A DNA stretch of 64,000 nucleotides from Rhodothermales bacterium. Its GTDB lineage: Bacteria; Bacteroidota; Rhodothermia; Rhodothermales; UBA10348. The stretch lies in assembly GCA_028284865.1 (NCBI GenBank), contig JANQQV010000020.1, forward strand, positions 372,001 through 436,000, in the 5' to 3' direction. Position numbers and translations under genes: made by a program. The notes beneath the pieces are model-generated. The model was not told where the DNA came from, made no database searches, and saw only the letters and a list, made by a program, of their open reading frames with translations. Of the stretch, positions 49,746 to 57,840 are shown one piece after another (the stretch's first letter is position 1; each line of letters begins with the position of its first letter).

Positions 49746-50132
49746 TCAGGACAGCAGTCTGTCCCACTCATTCTGGTCGAAATGCCCCCTGGCAATACGA
49801 ATCAGCCCATGGTCGCCAAATTCCAGCGCTTCGTACCCGCTCAGGTGAATGGATTTGCCGGTGCCTCCGGGCCCGGTGTTCGTTCCTCGCATGGTCCAAT
49901 ACCACTTCGTTTCGCCCTCTTCCTCGATGATCCGGTCACAACGCACGTCCAAGTCTGGAAAATCAGTCATGAATGCGTTGGCGACTTCCGCGATCGCTTC
50001 GTGACCGACGGCGGGCAGGCCGTCATTGATGACAAGCACCCCATCCTTGGTAAAGAACGCAGCCACGGATGCAGGGTCGCCGCTGCTCCAGGCTTCCGCG
50101 TACCGGTCTCCGAATTCCTGCAAGGACTGCAT
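49746..50132 (-). CDS. SnoaL/NTF2-like protein
   Basis: 128 aa from the ATG at 50132. MQSLQEFGDRYAEAWSSGDPASVAAFFTKDGVLVINDG is the classical NTF2-like opening, followed by IAEVANAFMTDFPDLDVRCDRI and YWTMRGTNTGPGGTGKSIHLSGYEALEF, which match ester cyclase/SnoaL-like proteins. Function is unassigned; such proteins can be isomerases, cyclases or ligand binders. The 34 earlier track residues overlap the other SnoaL-like gene and are not used. 11 bp separate the two SnoaL-like genes, pointing to an old tandem duplication or joint function. Confidence 0.83.
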   Translation of the reverse strand: MQSLQEFGDRYAEAWSSGDPASVAAFFTKDGVLVINDGLPAVGHEAIAEVANAFMTDFPDLDVRCDRIIEEEGETKWYWTMRGTNTGPGGTGKSIHLSGYEALEFGDHGLIRIARGHFDQNEWDRLLS

Positions 50133-50143
50133 ATCACCCGCGG

Positions 50144-50623
50144 TCAAAACACGCCGTTCTGATTGCGGACCTGTCCGCCCGTCATGAGGACGTAGAATCG
50201 CATGAATGCGTCGAGTGGCTGAATGGCGTCCCAATGCTCAAGGATCTCGCCGTCCACCACCCGCCATGAATCGATGATGTTCAGCCCTTTTCCATCGTTG
50301 CCGCGATGGCTCTTGTTAACCGTGGCGTGCGAATGGAACGTCACCGTGTCACCGTCGGCGGTGATGCGCTTGACGTCGTATCCGTAATCCGGAAAACGAT
50401 TGGCAAATGCCTCCACGTAATCAATCAGAGCCAGAATGCCGTCCGGGATGTTTCGATTGTGCTGCACGTAGTTCGCATCACCGAATTCCTTGCGGACGTA
50501 ATCGAAATCGTGGTCGTTCATGAGATGCTGAACGAACTCCGCGATCCGTTCCGCATTGGTCCGTTCTTTCTCGGTCCAGTGATCTTGTTTGAGCGCTTCA
50601 AAATCGACGTTCAATGTGTTCAT
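50144..50623 (-). CDS. SnoaL-like protein (ester cyclase type)
   Basis: 159 aa from the ATG at 50623, which has AGGAGG at the best spacing (9 nt). The upstream ATG at 50632 overlaps the reductase stop (ATGA) and could also be used. NAERIAEFVQHLMNDHDFDYVRKEFGDANYVQHNRNIPDG is the SnoaL/ester cyclase signature (the YxQHNPxxxDG motif), followed by VTFHSHATVNKSHRG and IIDSWRVVDGEILEHWDAIQ. Function unknown, probably a small-molecule isomerase or cyclase. Second gene of the operon that starts with the Tat aldo/keto reductase. Confidence 0.87.
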   Translation of the reverse strand: MNTLNVDFEALKQDHWTEKERTNAERIAEFVQHLMNDHDFDYVRKEFGDANYVQHNRNIPDGILALIDYVEAFANRFPDYGYDVKRITADGDTVTFHSHATVNKSHRGNDGKGLNIIDSWRVVDGEILEHWDAIQPLDAFMRFYVLMTGGQVRNQNGVF

Positions 50624-50628
50624 TCGGG

Positions 50629-51591
50629 TCATCCTCCTGGAAGGGCTTCTACCAATTCGACCATGCGCTTCAAGTGCTCTTCAGTCGGCATCTTGCCTCG
50701 ACCGGCGCCCAGGTTGTCAAGCATATGCTTCGGATTGCTGGTGCCCGGTACGGCCACGGTTACGGCTGGATGGGCCACCACAAATTTGAGCATGAATTGC
50801 GCCCAAGAGTAGGCGTCGAATTCAGCAGCCCACTCGGGCAACGGGCGATCACCGATGCGTGACCACATACGCGTGCGACCGAACGGCAAATACACCATCA
50901 CGCCAATCCCCAGCTCTTGAGCCAGCGGGAAAATCATCTCGGCAGCGTCCCGGTTGTCCACGGCGTAATCGATCCCGATGAAGTCGATCGGGTACGAGCG
51001 CATGACTTCTGCCAGGCTTTCGTAGTCCCGGGTCGTCGTGATTCCGATGTGACGAATACGCCCTGCTTCCTTGTACTCCTGGAGGATTCCCAGCTGAGTC
51101 GGAGGGTCTCCCATGTTGTGAACCTGATTCAGGTCGATGACGGGGACGCGCAGACGCTCAAATGAGCGCTCAATCTGTTCGCGAACCGCCGCCGGATCGG
51201 CAGCACCACCTCCGCGGCCCGCCACGTTGACTTTGGTCGCCCAGAAGATGTTTTCGCTGAAACCGTCCTCGTCAGCCCATTCCCCGGCGTAGATCTCGGA
51301 CCCACCACGACCGTATCCAGCCGCACTGTCAAAGACACGACCTTCCCCTTCCGCGCCTTCCGCAAGCGCCTGGAGCACAGCTCGATGGCCGTCCAGCTCT
51401 TCGTGCGTCGCGTCAATATTGATCCACCGCCCGCCGAGGCCAATGATGGGAATAGGGACTTCTGATGACGGAATCAGGCGCGTCATCAACGGATCGTCCA
51501 TCAACAACCGGAGGGTACCTGGATTCAGGCCGATTGCAGCGCCTGCAGTAGCCACTGAGCTCAGGCGAAGCCATTCTCTGCGAGTGATCAT
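50629..51591 (-). CDS. Tat-exported aldo/keto reductase
   Basis: 320 aa. N-terminal Tat-type signal MITRREWLRLSSVATAGAAIGL, then an AKR (beta/alpha)8 barrel. The catalytic tetrad is visible: Asp and Tyr in FDSAAGYGRGGSEI, Lys in WATKVN and His in LNQVHNMGD. The NADPH-side strand reads VTVAVPGTSNPKHMLDNL. Reduces or oxidises carbonyl/sugar substrates; substrate unknown. Export by Tat is in line with a cofactor-loaded enzyme. The start could also be ATG 51603. First gene of a minus-strand operon with two SnoaL-like, SGNH, YdeI-like and DUF6122 genes; divergent from the APC-RCK gene. Confidence 0.85.
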   Translation of the reverse strand: MITRREWLRLSSVATAGAAIGLNPGTLRLLMDDPLMTRLIPSSEVPIPIIGLGGRWINIDATHEELDGHRAVLQALAEGAEGEGRVFDSAAGYGRGGSEIYAGEWADEDGFSENIFWATKVNVAGRGGGAADPAAVREQIERSFERLRVPVIDLNQVHNMGDPPTQLGILQEYKEAGRIRHIGITTTRDYESLAEVMRSYPIDFIGIDYAVDNRDAAEMIFPLAQELGIGVMVYLPFGRTRMWSRIGDRPLPEWAAEFDAYSWAQFMLKFVVAHPAVTVAVPGTSNPKHMLDNLGAGRGKMPTEEHLKRMVELVEALPGG

Positions 51592-51764
51592 GAGTCCATT
51601 CATTTGTGGGTGCACAACGGGCTGCCGCAAAGTACGTCAATGAGAAAAAAGCGTATACCGGAGGCGCCAAACCGTTCCTGATTGCATCCCTACACCATGA
51701 GAAACCCGCCCAAGAATGGTTAATCCGCTTGAGCCCAGTTCAAGGGGTTCATATTCTCCGGTCA

Positions 51765-53801
51765 ATGGCGGAGAAGGTTCAATTCAAGCGCAATGTCGGC
51801 CTGTTCATGGCCGTGATGATTGGTATCGGCGCCATGATGGGGCCGGGCGTGTTCGCCTTGCCCAGTGTCGTAGCCATGGACGCCGGGCCGCTGGGCATTC
51901 TGGCCTATCTCTTCATGGGCCTGCTCACGCTGTTCACGGCACTGAGCTATAGCGAACTCGGTGCCGCTATCCCCATTGCAGGTGGCGGCTACTCATTCGT
52001 CAGCCGTGGACTTCCCGATCCTGTGGCCTTCCTGGCAGGGTGGTTCTTCTGGATCGGCAATACGCTTGCCTGCTCCCTCTACGTGGTCATTTTCGCCCTG
52101 ACCATCCGGGACTATTTCTTTCCGGACGCGAGCATCATCCTGATTGTGGTGGTCACAACGCTGGTCTTTACGGCGTCCAACCTGCGCGGACAGGTCGAAG
52201 CGCTCAAGATGATCACGCTCATGAACATCGTTGAGCTCGCAGTACTCATCGGGTTGGGCGTGCTGGGCGCTTTTGCCATTGAGCCGGCCAACCTCGAGCC
52301 GTTCGCACCCATGGGATGGGAGCCGCTGATTCCGACGATGGGGCTCATCTACATCTCCTACGTCGGTTTCGACCTGATCACCGTGGCCGCAGAGGAGATC
52401 ATCGATCCCGCCAGGAATATCCCGCGTGCCATATTGATCACGCTGGGTGTGGGCATCGTGATCTACGTGCTGGTGCTCTTTGTCATGATGGGCGTCGTGA
52501 ACTACACCGAGCTGGCCGAGACCGACACGCCGTTCATTTTCGTGGCCGACTTCCTGTTTGGCGGCTGGGGCCGCACGGCCGGCATCATTGCCACCATCAT
52601 GGCCAGTTTGTCAGCATTCTCTGTCACCCTCGGAGCGAGCTCCCGTGTCCTGTATGCTCTTGGACGGGACGGGCACTTCCCCGGCGTGTTCTCGCGGCTG
52701 CACACGCGGTTCAAGACGCCCCACATCGCCCTTTTCGTTTGTGCGGCGCTGGTCATGGTGTTTGGAGCCACGGGCATCGTCAACATTCTGGCCTCCGCCA
52801 GCAGCTTCGGCTACCTCGTCGCCATCGGCATCGTCAACTACGCGGTCATCGCGTTGCACAACAAGATGCCCAATCTCAGGCGGCCGTTCAAAGTGATCAT
52901 GTACCCGGTCGTTCCGGTGCTGGGTATCATCTCTTGTTGGTTTTTCGTACCCATGCTGGAGCCCCAGAGCCTGCTTCTAGGCGCTGCGCTGGCCGGTGTA
53001 GGCGGCATCCTCTACTTCGTGATGCCTGCCAACAGGGACCTGGTCAAACGATTACCGGAACTTGTTCACCACATCAAAACACGACTTCGCATCTGGAGGA
53101 GACCCAACATGCAGGTACTCATCATTGGAGGCGGCAATCAGGGGATGAACATTGCGGATCGACTCATCAAGCAGGATGAGTTCCGCATGATCTTCCGATC
53201 CGCCGAATACAAAGTGACGTTTGTCGAGAAAGATGAGGCTCGATGCGAAGAGCTGGAGCGGCGCTACAGCGTGCCCATTTTCCACGGTGATGGGACCAAG
53301 CTGGAGATTCTCGATCAGGTGGAACCCCAGAAAATGGATGTGGCCATTGCTGCTACCAATCACGACGATCGCAACACGATCATGGCGTTGCAAGCACAGC
53401 GGTTGGGCATTCCACGGGTGATTGCCATCGCCCGGGATCCAGACTACGTCGAGTTACTGAAGTCCAGAGGCATCGTGTGTATCAGCGCGCCGTACGCTAC
53501 GGCGGCAATGGTCGAGAATCACCTGGATCGTCCGGGAGTGGCCGATCTGTTCGAATTTGAATCCGGTGTGGCCAGTCTGATCGACATGCGCGTGCCAGAG
53601 AATGCACGCGTCGTCGGGAAGCGCATCAGCGATATCAACATTCCGTCGCAGTGCGTCGTTGCCGCCGTGATCAGGGACAAGGAGTTTGTCGTCCCGAGAG
53701 GCGATACGGAAGTCAAGGGAAACGACTACGTTGTTTTCGTAGGCCCCGTCGACTCGGTCCAGTCCGCTCACGCTGTGTTCTCGGAGTCCAAGACGGCTTG
53801 A
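51765..53801 (+). CDS. APC-family permease fused to an RCK/TrkA regulatory module
   Basis: 678 aa. Residues 1-~435 contain about 12 membrane helices of the amino acid-polyamine-organocation superfamily (NVGLFMAVMIGIGAMMGPGVFALP; PDPVAFLAGWFFWIGN; GASSRVLYALGRDGHFP). After a linker, MQVLIIGGGNQGMNIADRLI starts a Rossmann RCK_N/TrkA_N domain (~450-570, with VTFVEKDEARCEEL and FHGDGTKLEIL) and a TrkA_C domain ends the chain (PENARVVGKRISDINIPSQCVVAAVIRD). Ligand- or NAD-gated transport of K+ or amino acids is inferred. The ATG at 51765 is the family-like start. Its 3' end overlaps the convergent 2TM gene by 34 bp. Confidence 0.88.
   Translation: MAEKVQFKRNVGLFMAVMIGIGAMMGPGVFALPSVVAMDAGPLGILAYLFMGLLTLFTALSYSELGAAIPIAGGGYSFVSRGLPDPVAFLAGWFFWIGNTLACSLYVVIFALTIRDYFFPDASIILIVVVTTLVFTASNLRGQVEALKMITLMNIVELAVLIGLGVLGAFAIEPANLEPFAPMGWEPLIPTMGLIYISYVGFDLITVAAEEIIDPARNIPRAILITLGVGIVIYVLVLFVMMGVVNYTELAETDTPFIFVADFLFGGWGRTAGIIATIMASLSAFSVTLGASSRVLYALGRDGHFPGVFSRLHTRFKTPHIALFVCAALVMVFGATGIVNILASASSFGYLVAIGIVNYAVIALHNKMPNLRRPFKVIMYPVVPVLGIISCWFFVPMLEPQSLLLGAALAGVGGILYFVMPANRDLVKRLPELVHHIKTRLRIWRRPNMQVLIIGGGNQGMNIADRLIKQDEFRMIFRSAEYKVTFVEKDEARCEELERRYSVPIFHGDGTKLEILDQVEPQKMDVAIAATNHDDRNTIMALQAQRLGIPRVIAIARDPDYVELLKSRGIVCISAPYATAAMVENHLDRPGVADLFEFESGVASLIDMRVPENARVVGKRISDINIPSQCVVAAVIRDKEFVVPRGDTEVKGNDYVVFVGPVDSVQSAHAVFSESKTA
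53095..53111 (+). promoter_or_regulatory. Internal ribosome-binding site and in-frame ATG
   Basis: GGAGGAGACCCAACATG lies exactly at the boundary between the permease and RCK parts. A strong Shine-Dalgarno at good spacing before the in-frame ATG of MQVLIIGGGNQG could give a free RCK subunit of about 230 residues. Confidence 0.6.
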
Positions 53802-54220
53802 GCCCTGTCCATCCGCTCGAAGGCTTCCGTAGCCTTGATTTCTGCGACCTTTTCAGCCACCACCCAGCGTAGGCCCCAGCAGAAGAAATAGAAGGGCACG
53901 AATACACCGAGTCCGTACATCCAGGTGATCATGCGGGGATCCATTGTGATGCTTCTTGGAAGCAGATACCCGGCGAGAACCAAAACGACCAATGCTGCCG
54001 TCGTTTTGTACCAGCGCGCCTTGAAGAGCTCGACGACGATCAAAGGCACAAACACGATCATCAACAGATAGAGCGCCGTAATCACCAACTGGATGGGTGC
54101 AAAGAACATGAGCACGATGCCCCAGCCCGACTTCACTTCGTAGCTCAGCCATCGATCCAGGCGAACAAGCGCCTCTTCTTCCCGGCTGCGCATCCCGAGC
54201 ATGACGTGCGACTCATTCAT
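53768..54220 (-). CDS. 2TM-domain protein
   Basis: 150 aa with three or four hydrophobic segments (SGWGIVLMFFAPIQLVITALYLLMIVFVPLIVVELF; TAALVVLVLAGYLLP; WMYGLGVFVPFYFFCWGLRWVV). Short helical ends. The FVPFYFFCWGLRWVVAEK end resembles '2TM domain' proteins of Bacteroidota. Function unknown. The ATG overlaps the isochorismatase-like stop (ATGA), so the two are coupled. The last 34 bp overlap the end of the APC-RCK gene on the other strand. Confidence 0.7.
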   Translation of the reverse strand: MNESHVMLGMRSREEEALVRLDRWLSYEVKSGWGIVLMFFAPIQLVITALYLLMIVFVPLIVVELFKARWYKTTAALVVLVLAGYLLPRSITMDPRMITWMYGLGVFVPFYFFCWGLRWVVAEKVAEIKATEAFERMDRAQAVLDSENTA

Positions 54221-54807
54221 GGCGTGAGTCCTTCTCCACCCTGCTCCACCTCTCTGCCGGCTCGGGCATCCGGAAGCAAATCGTCGAGATCAACAATCTG
54301 CGCGATCTCGCGACCCAGGTACCGTAGCGTCACGTCATGGTGCTCGAGGTCCCACGAACTGACACAATCCTCCACGATGGTCACTTCCAGGTCCCGCTGG
54401 TACGCGTCGATGGCAGCCATGCGAACGCATGCATGGGTATTGATGCCAGCCAGGACCAGATGCGTAATGCCTGCATCTGCCAATTCGCTCTCCAGATCCG
54501 TTCCATGGAAGGCGCTGTAGCGCTTCTTGATGACTTCAGCGTCACTTGGATAGCGATCCAAATCGCTCAGGATCTCAGCGCCCGGCGTACCCGCCATTGT
54601 CATGCGGATCTGTTTCTGCCTCATCACGGGAAAGGCGTCGGACAGATCATCTTTAAACTCCTGCCGAACCCAGATGACCGGATGTCCTCGTTCCCTGGAC
54701 CATCGCACCAGTTGATTAATTGCGGCAACGAGTTCCTTGCGTTGGCTCCGCAAGGGATCGTCCTGGAAGAAATCCTCCAGCATATCGATGACCAGTAGCG
54801 CTGTCAT
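54217..54807 (-). CDS. Isochorismatase-family cysteine hydrolase
   Basis: 196 aa. The triad of this fold is visible: Asp8 in LLVIDMLEDFF, Lys in AEVIKKRYSAFHGT and the nucleophile Cys in VLAGINTHACVRMAAIDAY. LGMTTHTC-like variation (INTHACV) is typical for nicotinamidase/isochorismatase relatives. Substrate is not predictable (amides, e.g. nicotinamide, biuret or ureido compounds, are typical). Cytoplasmic. ATG at 54807; coupled to the 2TM protein gene by an ATGA overlap. Confidence 0.9.
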   Translation of the reverse strand: MTALLVIDMLEDFFQDDPLRSQRKELVAAINQLVRWSRERGHPVIWVRQEFKDDLSDAFPVMRQKQIRMTMAGTPGAEILSDLDRYPSDAEVIKKRYSAFHGTDLESELADAGITHLVLAGINTHACVRMAAIDAYQRDLEVTIVEDCVSSWDLEHHDVTLRYLGREIAQIVDLDDLLPDARAGREVEQGGEGLTP

Positions 54808-54849
54808 TGCCGCGTTCGTTCCCCGGTTTTCAATGATCGACCGCTTCCA

Positions 54850-55353
54850 TCAACGGACGCGATCCGAAACAACAGGATGCAGCACCGCACCGGCATTCAC
54901 AAATCCGCGCAGCTCTGATGACGGGCGTCCCACATCAACTCGTGTGTAAGCATCAGAGTCGAATATGGCTCGGAAGATGACCTCCCTGTCGGCCCAGCGT
55001 GCTGAATCGGCGTATTCGGTCATGAGCATGATATCCCAGCCCAGACCGGAGTCCGGCTCAGCGATGAGTGCATTGAACGACAGCACATCGCCATTCGCCA
55101 AGGCGATTTCCCTCGCCTGCGCCCAGTTCTCACGAATATTCCGGAGATACAGCTCCTCGCCGTCGGGAAGCAGCCGGATGAAGTCCACTGCCCAAATGGC
55201 CGTGGAATGGTCCGCCAGATCTTCAGGTCCATTCACCTGCGACGACGGGCCAGCCGGCTGGTCGGTGCACGCACTGATCATCATGATGGGAATGATCAAC
55301 AAAATGGCGAACGCGCGTAGACGCTTGAGAAGGCCGAGACGTATGGAATCCAT
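54850..55353 (-). CDS. Hypothetical lipoprotein
   Basis: 167 aa. Basic N-terminus and signal peptide with lipobox (IPIMMISACTDQ). The mature part has AIWAVDFIRLLPDGEELYLRNIRENWAQAREIALANGDVLSFNAL and WDIMLMTEYADSARWADREVIFRAIF, which resemble the alpha/beta segments of dimeric ferredoxin-fold (Dabb/EthD-like) proteins of about 100 residues; this is a low-certainty reading. Function unknown. ATG at 55353. It is divergent from the small Cys/His protein gene across 101 bp. Confidence 0.65.
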   Translation of the reverse strand: MDSIRLGLLKRLRAFAILLIIPIMMISACTDQPAGPSSQVNGPEDLADHSTAIWAVDFIRLLPDGEELYLRNIRENWAQAREIALANGDVLSFNALIAEPDSGLGWDIMLMTEYADSARWADREVIFRAIFDSDAYTRVDVGRPSSELRGFVNAGAVLHPVVSDRVR

Positions 55354-55454
55354 GATGCTGTGAGCGGGTCAGTTGGAGAACAGGTTGCCGGGGAAGATCG
55401 ATGTCTTAGATTAGCCTTCGACCCGCAGAATATCCTGTCATTCGGTATCCAGAA

Positions 55455-55649
55455 ATGAAAACCCTCAAATGCGACTTGTGTGACGCGACGGCATCAGCCG
55501 ACACTTTCGAACAATGGATGCAGGCCTTGATGCCGCACTACAAGGAAGCGCACGCGGACGTCATGAACGATCCGACAAAGACCAAAGAGGATGGCGAACG
55601 CTGGATGAAGGAAAACCGGGTTCGATTCGAGGCGGCGCCAGAAGACTGA
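55455..55649 (+). CDS. Small DUF1059-like zinc-finger-like protein
   Basis: 64 aa. KCDLCDATASADTFEQWMQALMPHYKEAHADVM has a CxxC pair near the start and HxxxxH in the helix that follows, the arrangement of DUF1059-type and C2H2-like small proteins; a bound zinc is likely. No signal peptide, so cytoplasmic. Function unknown. ATG at 55455, preceded by CCAGAA. 103 bp before the sulfatase gene on the same strand. Confidence 0.68.
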   Translation: MKTLKCDLCDATASADTFEQWMQALMPHYKEAHADVMNDPTKTKEDGERWMKENRVRFEAAPED

Positions 55650-55752
55650 GTAGTCACGAAGATGTGACACTTTCGGCACATCCGGGATGGAAGAGCTGGA
55701 GTAGGTTGTCAGCACGAACCATCACCCAGCCCCGTCCCTTCCTGCCTCAACC

Positions 55753-57363
55753 ATGCGTCGTATCTTTTTTCTATGCGCTTTTGTGCTCTTCGGCGGGTTG
55801 TCGAATCCCGTGCGCAATGACCGACCGAATGTCCTGATCATCATTTCGGATGACGTTGGACTGGACTCCTGGGAGCGAGCAGGCATTGGCAATTCGTTTG
55901 CCAGCACACCCAACCTGGACACCCTGGCCGATCAAGGGCTCACGTTCCGCAATGCGTGGACGACGCCGACCTGCTCCCCGACTCGAGCGGCCCTCCTTTC
56001 TGGCCTGATCGGCAGCAAGAACGGCGTACTGGAGGTAGGCGACCAACTGGACCCTTCCTTCGAGACCCTGTTTGAGGCCGTGGACCGGCACACGGGAGGC
56101 GAATACGCAATCGGTGCCTTCGGGAAATGGCACATCGGTCCCAACCGGGACCTCGACAATCCGAACGAACAGGGAGCGCACCATTTTCACGGATACATGG
56201 GTGGCGCGCCAAGTGACTACTCGAATTGGGATCAGGTCATCAATGGGTCTTCTTCGGAGACCACGACCTATCTCACAACCGACATCACCTCTGCGGCCAT
56301 CGACTGGAAACAGCAGCAGACCGGTCCGTGGATGATATGGATGGCGCACGCGGCCGCGCACACGCCGTTTCATGCGCCCCCTGATTCGCTCCACACGCGC
56401 ACATCCTTGGCAAGCGATCGGGATCAGTATCTGGCCATGATCGAGGCCTTGGACGCAGAGACCGGCCGGCTGGTTGATTCGCTTTCGCCCGCGGAAAGAG
56501 AAAACACGATCATCTTCTACGTCGGCGACAACGGGACGCCTGTTGGCGTTCTGGAAGGCTATCCGAATCGACGCGGAAAAGGCACCTTGTATCAGGGAGG
56601 AGTGAATGTGCCATTCATCGTTTCTGGTTTCGGGGTGACTCGCTCCGGTGAAATCGACCAGGCCCTTGTCCACACCATGGACATCCATGCAACGGTTCTT
56701 GATCTCCTCGGTGTGGAGCTGAATGGAGGGGTGAACAACAGCTTCAGCCTGGAGGAGCGCCTTCTCGATGCCTCCGGACGATCGCGTCCCTATCTGCTCA
56801 CGGAGACAGGAAATGGGGCCGACTACCAGGTGGCCATTCGCGACGATCAATACAAAGTGATCCGGCAATCCTCCGGCGAGACAACCTTCTTTGACCTCCT
56901 CGATGATCCGTTCGAGCGCACAGACCTCGCATCAATGACACTCTCGGCCGATCTGCAGTCCCGCTTGGACCAGTTGGTGGCCGAAGCCGACGTTCAGGTC
57001 AATGGATGGTCCTGCAATGATGGAATCCAGAATGGCGACGAAGATTCCATGACGTGTGCCGTGGAAACACGCACAGAGGAAGGCCTGCCGGGCTCAGGAT
57101 TTGAGCTGGGATCGGTCTATCCCAACCCGTTTGTCGATCAACTCACCATTGAATCGGAAAGCAGCATGCCGATTTCGCGAGTGACCATGTTCACGCTGAC
57201 GGGACAACGCGTTCAGTCGTGGGAGGCCTTTTCGCCCGAGCAAACAATGCAGCTGCACGTGAGCTCCCTTTCGGCAGGTATGTACGTGCTCCGCATTGAA
57301 AGCCACCTGGGCGGTCAGGGCAGCGTGCCGGCCGTGGAAACACGACTCGTCACGAAGCGCTGA
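55753..57363 (+). CDS. Sulfatase with T9SS sorting domain
   Basis: 536 aa. Signal peptide, then an alkaline-phosphatase-superfamily sulfatase: metal ligands in PNVLIIISDDVGLDSW, the formylglycine site CSPTRAALLSG (Cys of CxPxR to be converted by formylglycine-generating enzyme), GAFGKWHIG, and FYVGDNGTP with the Asp-Asn pair. A C-rich linker (CNDGIQNGDEDSMTC) and a T9SS sorting domain (VYPNPFVDQLTIES ... SAGMYVLRIES) follow. Predicted to remove sulfate esters from polysaccharides at the cell surface. Second sulfatase in the window, but the only one seen with a sorting domain. It ends convergently with the gene at 57385 (21 bp). Confidence 0.92.
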   Translation: MRRIFFLCAFVLFGGLSNPVRNDRPNVLIIISDDVGLDSWERAGIGNSFASTPNLDTLADQGLTFRNAWTTPTCSPTRAALLSGLIGSKNGVLEVGDQLDPSFETLFEAVDRHTGGEYAIGAFGKWHIGPNRDLDNPNEQGAHHFHGYMGGAPSDYSNWDQVINGSSSETTTYLTTDITSAAIDWKQQQTGPWMIWMAHAAAHTPFHAPPDSLHTRTSLASDRDQYLAMIEALDAETGRLVDSLSPAERENTIIFYVGDNGTPVGVLEGYPNRRGKGTLYQGGVNVPFIVSGFGVTRSGEIDQALVHTMDIHATVLDLLGVELNGGVNNSFSLEERLLDASGRSRPYLLTETGNGADYQVAIRDDQYKVIRQSSGETTFFDLLDDPFERTDLASMTLSADLQSRLDQLVAEADVQVNGWSCNDGIQNGDEDSMTCAVETRTEEGLPGSGFELGSVYPNPFVDQLTIESESSMPISRVTMFTLTGQRVQSWEAFSPEQTMQLHVSSLSAGMYVLRIESHLGGQGSVPAVETRLVTKR

Positions 57364-57384
57364 CCAAAACGCACTCCGCCTCGG

Positions 57385-57840
57385 TCACGACGACTGACGA
57401 CGCCAGACCAGGACCACCAGCCAGAAGAGAAACACCGCGACGGGAAACTTCACGTCGGTGCTCATCACCTCCATGGTCGCCTTCCGTGTCATTGGGCCGT
57501 TGGGCCTGATCGTTGCCGCCAGTTCGCCATCTTGAGCCACGATGAAGCTGCGACTCAATGCCCACTCGCTGGTCAACACCAGTGTGCCAGAGGCCGTCGT
57601 CACGTCAAACTTGCGCCGGAACGCGTTGGGCTTCCTGCCCGACACAATCACCTCTCCTTCCCGCTCCAGGGTCCACTGCCCGCTTCCTGGACCGTGCTTT
57701 CTGATCCGGTAAAGCTCACCATCGATCAACAAATCGCATTGTTCGCTGGACCACTTCTTGTCCAGGAATGCCTGGTGCTCGCCCGCTTTCAGGAAGAAAT
57801 CCCAGGAAAAGGGGTTGTCCGGTTCAGCGGAGATGATCAT
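57385..57840 (-). CDS. Hypothetical protein with C-terminal membrane helix
   Basis: 151 aa. Mostly short strands (LDKKWSSEQCDLLIDGELYRIRKHG; GSGQWTLEREGEVIVSGRK; FDVTTASGTLVLTSEWALSRSFIV) and one hydrophobic segment near the C-terminus (KFPVAVFLFWLVVLVW) followed by RRQSS. The strand pattern is like LURP-one/phospholipid-scramblase-type sheets, a tentative comparison. Tail-anchored arrangement is possible. The ATG overlaps the stop of the upstream beta-barrel gene (ATGA), so both are co-expressed. Confidence 0.68.
   Translation of the reverse strand: MIISAEPDNPFSWDFFLKAGEHQAFLDKKWSSEQCDLLIDGELYRIRKHGPGSGQWTLEREGEVIVSGRKPNAFRRKFDVTTASGTLVLTSEWALSRSFIVAQDGELAATIRPNGPMTRKATMEVMSTDVKFPVAVFLFWLVVLVWRRQSS

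Noticed and set aside
52316-53179. 287-aa plus-strand ORF in another frame of the APC-RCK gene
   Set aside because: Composition is Arg/His-rich low-quality (AHLHLLRRFRPDHRG), as expected for an off-frame reading; the in-frame permease is certain.
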